From DATBAT01 sp036271375 (GTDB lineage Bacteria; Acidobacteriota; Terriglobia; Terriglobales; Acidobacteriaceae), in the NCBI GenBank assembly GCA_036271375.1, contig DATBAT010000378.1:1-6829 (forward strand): 6,829 nt of DNA, in the 5' to 3' direction. The position numbers and the translations under genes are program-made. Shown here one piece after another: positions 1-5,916 of the stretch (positions within the stretch are counted from its first letter, which is position 1; each line of letters begins with the position of its first letter). Under the pieces are notes generated by a model. It saw only the letters and a list, made by a program, of their open reading frames with translations, was not told the DNA's origin and ran no database searches.

Positions 1-32
1 GTTTGCCGTACTCAGCATCAGATGTAATAAAA

Positions 33-44
33 GACCGAGCGGTC
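33..44. promoter_or_regulatory. Operator 1, GACC-N4-GGTC palindrome (probable TetR-family site)
   Basis: The sequence reads GACCGAGCGGTC, an inverted repeat with arms GACCG and CGGTC. It shares the GACC-N4-GGTC core with the second site at 75-86, and the two centres (38.5 and 80.5) are 42 bases apart, close to four helical turns. This core also matches the NemR box of Escherichia coli (TAGACC-N4-GGTCTA), and the next gene encodes a TetR-family protein. A possible -10 box, TGTAAT at 23-28, lies just upstream without a good -35. If it is real, transcription would start inside this operator. Binding by the downstream regulator is inferred. Confidence 0.6.
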
Positions 45-73
45 GCAAATAAAAGCGGCGTGCAACGTAAAAG

Positions 74-87
74 AGACCAATAGGTCT
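74..87. promoter_or_regulatory. Operator 2, AGACC-N4-GGTCT palindrome (probable TetR-family site)
   Basis: The sequence reads AGACCAATAGGTCT, a perfect inverted repeat with 5-base arms around AATA. It is the closer of the two sites to the NemR-type box. It lies 62 bases before the regulator's start codon, where a bound dimer could block initiation or elongation. No convincing -35/-10 pair can be placed next to it. An A/T-rich stretch (TCTATATCT, 97-105) follows but has no good -35 at the right distance. Confidence 0.62.
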
Positions 88-117
88 TTAATTGCATCTA
101 TATCTGTGATTTAGAAA

Positions 118-138
118 GACGGCCTCGCGACGGTCGTC
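118..138 (+). promoter_or_regulatory. Weak hairpin in the leader of the regulator gene
   Basis: GACGGCC (118-124) can pair with GGTCGTC (132-138) through seven pairs, one of them G-T, around a 7-base loop. The hairpin ends two bases before the G-rich ribosome-binding stretch (140-145, GGGGGG) of the TetR gene, so it could affect translation. No other evidence supports a function, and a chance fold in GC-rich DNA is plausible. Confidence 0.25.
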
Positions 139-149
139 CGGGGGGCAGG

Positions 150-743
150 ATGTCTAAAGGGGAAGACACTCGTAAGCGCATCGTCGCCGAGGCGGCCGCC
201 ATCTTCAATCAAAAGGGCTACGAGGGCGCGTCCCTGCAAGCGCTTATGGAGGCCACCGGCTTGGAAAAAGGCGGCATCTACCGCCATTTCACCAGCAAAG
301 AGACGGTTGCCGCCGAGGCCTTCGACTACGCCTGGAACGCTGCCAAACAAGCGCGTCAACACGATCTAGACTCAATTCCCAACGCTGTTGACCGTCTGAA
401 GAAATGGATAGCCAACTTTGTTGAGCGCCGCTCGCCCGTCCCCGGAGGGTGCCCTCTATTAAACGCCGCCATCGATTCGGATGACGGCAATCCGGTGCTT
501 CGCGCGAAAGCCCGCGGAGCTCTGAAAGATTGGCGCGACCGATTGGAGAAAACCATCGCGCAGGGAATCGAGGATGGGGAGATCAAACGCAAGGTCGATC
601 CGCAGAAATTTGCCACGCTAGTAATCTCTTCTTTGGAAGGCGCCCTGATGATGAGTCGGCTGGAAAAAAACAATGAGGCTCTTTTGGCCGTGCAATCATA
701 TCTCAACCAGTATCTGGAGAATGAAATCAGGCGCAAGAGGTAA
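150..743 (+). CDS. TetR/AcrR-family transcriptional repressor, NemR-like
   Basis: This 197-residue protein has the usual size and layout of a TetR-family repressor. Residues 8-50 form the N-terminal three-helix DNA-binding domain: DTRKRIVAEAAAIF, then the turn and recognition helix GASLQALMEATGLEKGGIYRHF, then TSKE. The rest is the helical ligand-binding and dimer domain. A segment around residues 99-111 (GGCPLLNAAIDSD) followed by a charged helix with GEI at 143-145 is typical of one large subgroup of these regulators. Cys101 is the only cysteine and lies where NemR of E. coli has its redox-sensing Cys106; this comparison is from memory. The start follows a G-rich stretch at 140-145. Two GACC-N4-GGTC operators upstream suggest autoregulation. 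The M28 peptidase gene starts 7 bases after the stop, so the two are probably co-transcribed. The inducer cannot be read from the sequence, and further targets may lie beyond the left edge. Confidence 0.93.
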   Translation: MSKGEDTRKRIVAEAAAIFNQKGYEGASLQALMEATGLEKGGIYRHFTSKETVAAEAFDYAWNAAKQARQHDLDSIPNAVDRLKKWIANFVERRSPVPGGCPLLNAAIDSDDGNPVLRAKARGALKDWRDRLEKTIAQGIEDGEIKRKVDPQKFATLVISSLEGALMMSRLEKNNEALLAVQSYLNQYLENEIRRKR

Positions 744-750
744 GTCTCAG

Positions 751-1572
751 ATGAAGAGGCAATTAGCGGTCCTCATTGGCGGGCTCATCCTGACCGCATA
801 CGCCAGGTCCTTTGACGAAGCACTGAACTTTAGTCTGGTAAAACGGGCGATCGTCGAAGAGAGACTTCGTTCCTTCTCGCGTGACAATACTGAGCGAGAG
901 ACAATCCTTAAGAAGATGTTCGAGGAGGCTGGGTGCGGCGGACACATGTCGGAGTTACCTGTGAAACACGTCCAGCAGCCAAATTTGGTGTGCGTATTGC
1001 CCGGCAAGTCTTCCAGTCTAATTTTTGTAGGCGCTCATTTTGACCATGTTGACGCTGGCGATGGTGTAGTCGACAACTGGAGCGGTGCATCTCTGTTGCC
1101 TAGTCTCTATCAGGGAATTGCGCACGCACCCCGAGAGCATACCTATATCTTCATCGCATTCGCTGGCGAAGAGAAAGGAGAACTTGGATCAGAAAGTTAC
1201 GTTCGGAGCCTGACGAAAAATGAGGTGGTATCGAGCAAGGCGATGGTCAATATCGACACCTTGGGCCTAGGCCCAACCGAGGTATGGCTTACCCACTCCG
1301 ACCAGCGTCTAACCGCTCTGTTGAACGGATTGGCACGAGCTCTAGCGCTGCCCCTCGGAGCGGTAAATGTTGAGAACATCGGCAGTTCCGATTCAGAGCA
1401 ATTTGCCCGCCGCAAGATTCCACGAATTACTGTGCACTCCATCACCCAAGCCACTTGGCCTATTCTTCACACCTCGCGCGACAACCTCCAAAACATGCGG
1501 TTTGACGAGTACTGGCAAAGCTACCAACTCCTGGGAGCCTATTTGGCTCTTCTCGATCGCTCTTTGGATTGA
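751..1572 (+). CDS. Secreted M28-family zinc aminopeptidase
   Basis: This 273-residue protein is a zinc peptidase of family M28. Such enzymes usually remove N-terminal residues from peptides with a two-zinc centre. All expected metal residues are visible: His96 (GAHFDHV), Asp108 (VVDNWSG), Glu141 next to the catalytic base Glu140 (FAGEEKGELGS), Asp169 (NIDTLG) and His240 (ILHTSRDN). The N-terminus MKRQLAVLIGGLILTAYA looks like a Sec signal peptide with cleavage after AYA, so the enzyme should act outside the cytoplasm. Cys62 and Cys81 could form a disulfide there. I chose the ATG at 751 because the signal peptide begins there and GAGG (737-740, inside the end of the regulator gene) sits 10 bases upstream. 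An in-frame ATG at 673 would bury the signal. The substrate is unknown. No associated domain such as PA or PDZ is present. Confidence 0.9.
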   Translation: MKRQLAVLIGGLILTAYARSFDEALNFSLVKRAIVEERLRSFSRDNTERETILKKMFEEAGCGGHMSELPVKHVQQPNLVCVLPGKSSSLIFVGAHFDHVDAGDGVVDNWSGASLLPSLYQGIAHAPREHTYIFIAFAGEEKGELGSESYVRSLTKNEVVSSKAMVNIDTLGLGPTEVWLTHSDQRLTALLNGLARALALPLGAVNVENIGSSDSEQFARRKIPRITVHSITQATWPILHTSRDNLQNMRFDEYWQSYQLLGAYLALLDRSLD

Positions 1573-1944
1573 AGGAACGGCGTTGAAGCTACACGCCCAA
1601 GGACCCAGCCTAATTAAGTGCCGATTCCGTCAACAAGTGGAACGGCGGTTGCGAAATAGGCGCCATCAACGTTGCTATTGTTCAAGAGCAGAGGCGCCAG
1701 TGGGAAAGCTAGCCAACAGAGGTGCCCTTCCCGAGACGGTCTCCCACTTCTAATATGTAAATTGTGAGTTCTCTGCTCATCGTCGTGACATTTGGAGGGA
1801 TTTTCCCACTGTTTACCAAATGAGGGCTTACTACTCTGAGCTGGTGTCAACGATTGAAGAACCCGTTGGAGCGCACCAACCTTCCCACTCTTGTGGCGCT
1901 GGAACGACGAAATTTCCACGGTTAACTTCGCGGATGCTACCTAA
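1573..1944. other. Convergent intergenic region without a supported gene
   Basis: These 372 bases separate the plus-strand peptidase gene from the end of the minus-strand pheT operon. I see no gene here that I trust. A 101-codon minus-strand frame (1614-1919) begins with GTG, lacks a ribosome-binding site and resembles no family I know. I also see no strong terminator for either operon. The best fold near the end of pheT is a short one, GTTGG/CCAAC at 1866-1880, and no T-run follows it on the minus strand. The 9-mer GGAACGGCG occurs twice in direct orientation (1574-1582 and 1639-1647). The TCCCACT repeats are listed separately. The region could hold a degraded gene or an unannotated small RNA, but nothing visible decides it. 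Confidence 0.5.
1698..1811. repeat. 10-bp inverted repeat CAGTGGGAAA / TTTCCCACTG
   Basis: CAGTGGGAAA at 1698-1707 is the exact reverse complement of TTTCCCACTG at 1802-1811, with 94 bases between them. The core TCCCACT occurs again at 1742-1748 and 1883-1889, giving four copies (three direct, one inverted) in under 200 bases. The 1700-1705 GTGGGA arm could pair instead with TCCCAC at 1742-1747. The function is unknown. It could be a folded RNA, a protein-binding cluster or the remains of a small repeat element. Confidence 0.4.
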
Positions 1945-3981
1945 CTAGGCTCGCTGGCTTCCGCCCAACGACTCGACGGCAGAGACGATTTGCGCGGACC
2001 ACTGCGCTACTTCGTCCTCGCGAAGGGTGACCTCTGAGGACTGGAAGTTCGCGCGAAGCAGCAGGGAATACTTTCCAGCAGGGACCTTGCCGCCGCGGAA
2101 GATCTCCACTGGCGACAAGCCTTGCAAGGCACTCAGGCGCAACGCGGTCACGGCTTGATTGATCTTTTCGAAGCCGACTTCCGAAGGAACCAGGAAAGAG
2201 AAGTCGCGTTCCACCGCGGGATAGCGGGAAGGCGCTTCATAGCGGACCTGGCGTAGGGCATGTTTGTAGAGCCGATCAAGAAATATCTCGGCGATGAAAA
2301 CATCCTGCCGCAGCTTGCGCAGCTCGGCAATATCCGGATTTAACTGGCCGAATTGGGCAACGGTTGCGCCATCCATCACAGCGCGTGCGGAGCGTCCGGG
2401 ATGGTAGTAATCGGCCGCTAACGCATCGTAATAAAGCGCCGTGGATTGAAATTCACAGAGCAAGCTTTCCACGTCGCCCTTCATGTCGAAGAACGACAAG
2501 GGTCTTGCCGGCTTGTGCAGGCTTGCCGGCCCGGAGTTCCCCGTCGCGCCGAAAACGATTCTCTTGAGTTCCAACGCCTTTACACCAGCGGCCTCGAACA
2601 CGCTGGCTGATTCGAATAGGCGGGCATTGCTGGTGCCGCGGTTCAGGTTGTAGGCAAGCATGTTCAACATGCCCGGAACCATCGAAGTCCGCATCACCGA
2701 CGCTTCTTCGCTTAGCGGATTCTCCAACTCGATCACCGGCACCGAAGAGAACTGCTCGGCGTCTTCATGCGAAATGAAGCTCAGCGTAACCGCCTCGTTG
2801 TATCCCAGCGCCAGCAGCAACGAACGCAGCTTTTCGTCCTTCTTGCTTTCGGGATTCTCGGCCACCGCTCCGGAATATGCGGGCAGGGTGTTGGAAAACT
2901 TGTCGTAGCCGTGTAGACGTGCGATCTCTTCGATAAGATCAATTTCGCGCTCAACATCGAGCCGCCAACTAGGCACGCGAACGGTGAATTCCGCTTCAGC
3001 ACCAGGCTCGGGAAGCAGTTCAAATCCAAGATGACGAAGGATGCGGATAATCTCGGTAGTCGGCAGAGTTCCGCCAAGAATGCGCTTCACCTCGGAGACA
3101 TGCAAGATAATCGGCGCAAGATCGAGATCGCGTGCGACAGCGTCGATGGCATCGCCCTGAAGCTTTCCCCCTCCAGATTCAAGAATCCGTTCCGCCACCC
3201 TCGCGCAGGCCAGCGGAGTTGCGCCGTAATCGGCGCCACGCTCGAAGCGGTGCGACGCGTCGGTGTGCAGGCCGTGGCGGCGCGCCATCTTGCGGGTTAT
3301 TACCGGATCAAACCATGCTGACTCGATCAGGATGTTCCGCGTCTGATCAGTGATCATGGTATCGAAACCGCCCATGACACCGGCGAGCGCGACTGGTTTT
3401 ACCGCGTCCGCGATCACCAGATCTTCGGGGGTCAGCTTGCGTTCGACCCCGTCCAGCGTCTTAAGCGTCTCTCCACTCAGTGCTCGGCGTACCAAAATCT
3501 TTCCGCCTTCGAGTAGATCGAGATCGAAAACGTGCGTGGGATGTCCCATCTCCCAGAGGGTGTAATTGGTAGCGTCGGCAGCGTTGTTGATGGAGCGCTG
3601 ACCGACTAATGTCAGGCGCTTTGCGACATTTTCAGGAGACGCCTTGATGATGACACCGCGAATGATGCGGGCGGTGTAACGGGCGCATCCTTCTTTGTCG
3701 CCGATTTCGATGGCGAAATCGGCCTTGCCGGAACTCGCAGGCAGTTTGGGCTCAAGGGATTTCAGCGGCAAATCGTAAATCGCCGAGCACTCGCGGGCGA
3801 CGCCGTAGTGGTTCATCGCGTCCGGACGGTTGGTGGTAATCTCCATGTCGAAGACTGCGTCTTCGCCGGAACCAGCGACGCCTTCGACTGTGATTCCGGC
3901 ACCGGTCAGACCGTGGGCGAGCTGGAGCGCATCGACCTTCAGGTCGATGAAATCGCGCACCCATTGTGGAGACAGTTTCAT
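1945..3981 (-). CDS. pheT: Phenylalanyl-tRNA synthetase beta subunit, short form lacking the OB-fold domain
   Basis: PheT is the beta subunit of the alpha2beta2 enzyme that charges tRNA-Phe in the cytoplasm; it edits misacylated Tyr-tRNA-Phe and binds the tRNA. The product has 678 residues against about 795 in E. coli. The difference lies near the N-terminus: the start domain (MKLSPQWVRDFID through GITVEGV) runs through a short linker at residues 36-43 straight into FDMEITTNRPDAMN, so the roughly 110-residue EMAP/OB-fold tRNA-binding insert is absent. The rest is complete. The B3/4 editing domain (about 80-245) has His150 in GHPTHVFD and Glu220 in IESAWF, at positions known to matter for editing in E. 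coli. The B5 domain (about 285-355) and the catalytic-like core (about 370-570, with FFDMKGDVESLL) follow. The C-terminal FDX-ACB anticodon-binding domain is at 581-676 (SRYPAVERDFSF). The start is fixed by the conserved N-terminus and an in-frame TGA four codons upstream. No Shine-Dalgarno sequence is visible, so translation may depend on coupling to pheS, which ends 35 bases upstream. Confidence 0.97.
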   Translation of the reverse strand: MKLSPQWVRDFIDLKVDALQLAHGLTGAGITVEGVAGSGEDAVFDMEITTNRPDAMNHYGVARECSAIYDLPLKSLEPKLPASSGKADFAIEIGDKEGCARYTARIIRGVIIKASPENVAKRLTLVGQRSINNAADATNYTLWEMGHPTHVFDLDLLEGGKILVRRALSGETLKTLDGVERKLTPEDLVIADAVKPVALAGVMGGFDTMITDQTRNILIESAWFDPVITRKMARRHGLHTDASHRFERGADYGATPLACARVAERILESGGGKLQGDAIDAVARDLDLAPIILHVSEVKRILGGTLPTTEIIRILRHLGFELLPEPGAEAEFTVRVPSWRLDVEREIDLIEEIARLHGYDKFSNTLPAYSGAVAENPESKKDEKLRSLLLALGYNEAVTLSFISHEDAEQFSSVPVIELENPLSEEASVMRTSMVPGMLNMLAYNLNRGTSNARLFESASVFEAAGVKALELKRIVFGATGNSGPASLHKPARPLSFFDMKGDVESLLCEFQSTALYYDALAADYYHPGRSARAVMDGATVAQFGQLNPDIAELRKLRQDVFIAEIFLDRLYKHALRQVRYEAPSRYPAVERDFSFLVPSEVGFEKINQAVTALRLSALQGLSPVEIFRGGKVPAGKYSLLLRANFQSSEVTLREDEVAQWSAQIVSAVESLGGSQRA

Positions 3982-3989
3982 GGTTGAAA

Positions 3990-4017
3990 ATCAGCAATCA
4001 GCATTTAGCACTCAGCT
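3990..4017. repeat. Degenerate 7-bp tandem repeat between pheS and pheT
   Basis: On the plus strand four 7-base units follow each other: ATCAGCA, ATCAGCA, TTTAGCA, CTCAGCT. They fill nearly the whole 35-base spacer between the two synthetase genes, and the last base is the first base of the pheS stop triplet. The common core is NNCAGCA, or TGCTGNN on the transcribed strand. The array leaves no room for a normal pheT ribosome-binding site. A related string, CTCAGCATCAG, lies at 11-21 at the left edge of the window, which hints at a family of short heptamer arrays in this genome. Confidence 0.6.
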
Positions 4018-5135
4018 TATTGCTCCAGGAACCTTACATCGCCCTGGTAAAACAACTGCAAATCATCCACGCCGTATTTCAGCAACGCGATGCGGTCGGC
4101 ACCCATGCCAAAAGCAAATCCCGAAATCTTCTTCGAGTCGTAACCGTTGTGCTTCACCGACTCGAACACATTGGGATCAACCATGCCGCAGCCGAGAATC
4201 TCAATCCATCCGCTTTGCTTGCACGGACGGCACGGCTCGCTCCCTCGCTTGCCGCTCCCACCGCAGATGAAGCATGAAACCATCATCTCGGCACTCGGCT
4301 CCGTAAACGGAAAAAACGATGGACGAAAGCTGGTCTTCACACTCGAGCCGAACAGCGCCTTCATGGCATGATCGAGCGTTCCTTTTAGATCGCCGAAAGT
4401 GATATTGGTATCGACCGCAAGGCCTTCGACCTGGTGGAACATTGGCGAGTGGCTGGCGTCCGGTGGATCGTTGCGGTGCACCTTGCCGGGAATCACGATG
4501 CGGATCGGCGGCTTCATCTTCTCCATGGTGCGAATCTGTACGGGAGAAGTATGGGTGCGCAGCAACAGCCGGTCGCGGGCAGGCTTCGATTCCTGGTTGG
4601 CGAGGAAAAGCGTGTCTTGCGTGTCGCGCGCCGGATGGTTCGGCGGAAAGTTCAGCGACTCAAAGTTGTAGTAGTCAGTCTCAATGACTGGACCTTCTTC
4701 GACGGAGTACCCCAGATTGCGGAACACCGAGACGATTTCGTTCATCGTCTTGATGATGGGATGCTCGGCCCCCACCGGACGGCGAATGCCAGGCAGCGTG
4801 ATGTCAACACGCTCGGCAGCGAGTTTCGAATCGACGGCGCGGTTGTGCAGTCTATGTTGCGCCGTTTCGACCGTCTCTTCCACTTTCGTCTTCAGTTGAT
4901 TGACGCTCTGTCCGACCTCGCGCTTGTTTTCTTTCGGCGCGGCCTTGAGCCACAGATCGTTCACCTGGGTGAGAACGCCGTCCTTGCGCGCCATCCAATG
5001 GTCGCGGAAAATCTTCCAGCCGGCTTCATCCTTGACTGCAACACTTTCCTTCTCCAGGGCGGAGAGCAGTTTCTCCGCAGCTTTGCTGATGGCTGCGGCG
5101 GAGAAGTCTTTGAGTTTAGGAACGGAATAGGCCAT
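4017..5135 (-). CDS. pheS: Phenylalanyl-tRNA synthetase alpha subunit with a four-cysteine insertion
   Basis: PheS is the catalytic subunit of phenylalanyl-tRNA synthetase, a class II enzyme that activates phenylalanine with ATP and loads tRNA-Phe. The 372-residue product has the N-terminal helical arm that contacts tRNA (about 8-110). The class II core follows: motif 1 (HPIIKTMNEIVSVF, from 125), the substrate region FPPNHPARDTQDTLF (163-177), motif 2 (GKVHRND to PMFHQVEGL, 217-239) and motif 3 (GFAFGMGADRIALLKYG, 339-355). Two positions of the usual GRVYRND motif differ (Lys218, His220), while Arg221 is kept. Between TEPSAE and WIEILGCGMV lies an insertion with Cys288, Cys291, Cys302 and Cys305, probably a small zinc-binding knob; E. 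coli PheS lacks it. The ATG at 5133-5135 fits the family's N-terminus. No Shine-Dalgarno sequence precedes it (CACAAAACCCATG), and a strong palindrome ends 22 bases upstream. pheT follows after 35 bases, so the two form one unit. Confidence 0.97.
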   Translation of the reverse strand: MAYSVPKLKDFSAAAISKAAEKLLSALEKESVAVKDEAGWKIFRDHWMARKDGVLTQVNDLWLKAAPKENKREVGQSVNQLKTKVEETVETAQHRLHNRAVDSKLAAERVDITLPGIRRPVGAEHPIIKTMNEIVSVFRNLGYSVEEGPVIETDYYNFESLNFPPNHPARDTQDTLFLANQESKPARDRLLLRTHTSPVQIRTMEKMKPPIRIVIPGKVHRNDPPDASHSPMFHQVEGLAVDTNITFGDLKGTLDHAMKALFGSSVKTSFRPSFFPFTEPSAEMMVSCFICGGSGKRGSEPCRPCKQSGWIEILGCGMVDPNVFESVKHNGYDSKKISGFAFGMGADRIALLKYGVDDLQLFYQGDVRFLEQ

Positions 5136-5157
5136 GGGTTTTGTGGCACATAGTAAA

Positions 5158-5182
5158 AGAGACGTTGCAAAGCAACGTCTCT
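5158..5182 (-). repeat. Perfect 11-bp palindrome between rplT and pheS (dispersed-repeat-like, possible terminator or attenuator)
   Basis: AGAGACGTTGC (5158-5168) and GCAACGTCTCT (5172-5182) are exact reverse complements around a 3-base loop. Read on the transcribed minus strand, the stem is followed by TTTACT, a short and weak T-run, so it could act as an intrinsic terminator or attenuator between ribosomal protein L20 and the synthetase genes. The sequence GTAGAGACGTTGC...GCAACGTCTC also resembles a short palindrome I recall as widely dispersed between genes in Acidobacteriota and some cyanobacteria. It may therefore be an inserted repeat rather than a designed regulator. Confidence 0.7.
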
Positions 5183-5206
5183 ACCCGTTGAAGTTATTGC
5201 CGGATA

Positions 5207-5572
5207 TTACGCTGCTGCGCCGACCGCCGTCTTCGCCTGCTCGGCCAGACTCTTAAAAGCGGCCGGGTCTTTCACCGCGATGTCGGCGAGCATCTTGCGA
5301 TCCAACTCTATGCCGGCCTTCTTCATGCCATTGATGAACTGGCTGTAGCTCAGACCGTTCAACTTGGCGGCGGCGCCGATGCGCACGATCCAGAGCGAGC
5401 GGAACTGGCGCTTGCGCTGCTTGCGGCCGGAGTAGGCGAACTTAAGTCCGCGTTCGACCGCTTCTTTAGCAGAGCGGTAGAGTTTTGATTTAGTAAGGAA
5501 GTATCCGCTGGCGCGCTCTAATATCTTTTTGCGTTTGGCGCGGCGTTTGGTTCCACGTTTTACACGAGGCAT
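5207..5572 (-). CDS. rplT: 50S ribosomal protein L20
   Basis: L20 binds 23S rRNA early in assembly of the large ribosomal subunit, and in several bacteria it represses its own operon by binding mRNA. The 121-residue product is close to the usual length of about 118. It has the family's very basic N-terminal arm (MPRVKRGTKRRAKRKKIL), the central helix with RKQRKRQFRSLWIVRIGAA at 50-68, and the C-terminal globular domain (LNGLSYSQFINGMKKAGIELDRKMLAD), followed by an alanine-rich tail ending GAAA. The start is supported by a strong Shine-Dalgarno sequence, AGGAG, 7 bases before the ATG. rpmI lies 123 bases upstream and pheS starts 71 bases downstream, across the palindrome at 5158-5182. Confidence 0.97.
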   Translation of the reverse strand: MPRVKRGTKRRAKRKKILERASGYFLTKSKLYRSAKEAVERGLKFAYSGRKQRKRQFRSLWIVRIGAAAKLNGLSYSQFINGMKKAGIELDRKMLADIAVKDPAAFKSLAEQAKTAVGAAA

Positions 5573-5644
5573 TGCTGGGCTCCTTTTTTGGCCTTCTGGT
5601 TAAGCGGCTGGAGGCAGGGTTGAGAAGCCTCTTCACTCGCCTGC

Positions 5645-5692
5645 GCGACGATGTTGCCAGTCGCGTCTCACTCTGCAATTACATCAGCAGAG
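5645..5692 (-). promoter_or_regulatory. Tandem hairpins in the rpmI-rplT spacer
   Basis: The 123-base spacer between rpmI and rplT is long for a ribosomal-protein operon and contains two similar stems. CTCTGC (5671-5676) pairs with GCAGAG (5687-5692), and CGCGAC (5644-5649) pairs with GTCGCG (5660-5665). Each has 6-bp arms and a 10-base loop. A third small stem, GAAG-AGG-CTTC, lies at about 5632-5642. None is followed by a T-run, so they are not simple terminators. They could be an RNA site for L20 autoregulation or a processing or stability element. This is inference from predicted pairing only. Confidence 0.35.
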
Positions 5693-5695
5693 AAA

Positions 5696-5890
5696 CTAGT
5701 ACGGAATCATCCGCTTGATCTTCGGAGTATCGGCGGGGCTCACCAGGACAGGTTCTCCCAGTTTGCCTTTGCGTTTCTTGCTCTTCGAAGTCAGAATGTG
5801 GCGCAGATGCGAATGGCGGCGCTGTACTTTGCCGGTCGCGGTTTTCTTGAAGCGCTTGGCGGCGCCACTGTGGGTCTTTAGTTTCGGCAT
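5696..5890 (-). CDS. rpmI: 50S ribosomal protein L35
   Basis: L35 is a small basic protein of the large ribosomal subunit. The 64-residue product has the standard length and the family signature at both ends: MPKLKTHSGAAKRFKKTATGK at the N-terminus, HILTSKSKKRKGKL in the middle and KIKRMIPY at the C-terminus. A Shine-Dalgarno stretch, GAGGA (plus-strand 5894-5898), lies 3 bases before the ATG, which is a little close. It sits between infC (71 bases upstream) and rplT, the order expected for this operon. Confidence 0.97.
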   Translation of the reverse strand: MPKLKTHSGAAKRFKKTATGKVQRRHSHLRHILTSKSKKRKGKLGEPVLVSPADTPKIKRMIPY

Positions 5891-5916
5891 AGGTCCTCGA
5901 TCATTTTCAGTATTTC

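Noticed and set aside
92..120. A sigma-70 promoter between operator 2 and the TetR gene (TTGCAT at 92-97).
   Set aside because: No acceptable -10 hexamer lies 16-18 bases downstream, so the -35 resemblance is probably chance.
673..750. A longer M28 peptidase starting at the ATG at 673.
   Set aside because: It would overlap the regulator gene by 71 bases and put 26 unrelated residues before a clear signal peptide. The ATG at 751 has a GAGG at a workable distance.
1865..1900. Terminator downstream of pheT (GTTGG/CCAAC and AGCGC/GCGCT stems).
   Set aside because: The stems are short or interrupted, they overlap each other, and no T-run follows on the minus strand.
1614..1919. A 101-codon minus-strand open frame in the convergent intergenic region.
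   Set aside because: It starts with GTG without a ribosome-binding site, has no recognisable domain, and lies in a region rich in short repeats. Its C-terminal part (LAFPLAPLLLNNSNVDGAYF) is mildly protein-like, but that is not enough to call a gene.
4434..5153. A 239-codon plus-strand open frame opposite pheS.
   Set aside because: It is antisense to the well-supported pheS gene and matches no family. Long antisense frames are common opposite GC-rich coding DNA.
5103..5170. A pheM-like leader peptide upstream of pheS.
   Set aside because: The two candidates are an 11-codon ATG frame (MCHKTHGLFRS) and a TTG frame beginning QRLFYYVPQ. Neither has a ribosome-binding site, both overlap the pheS start, and neither has a run of phenylalanines.
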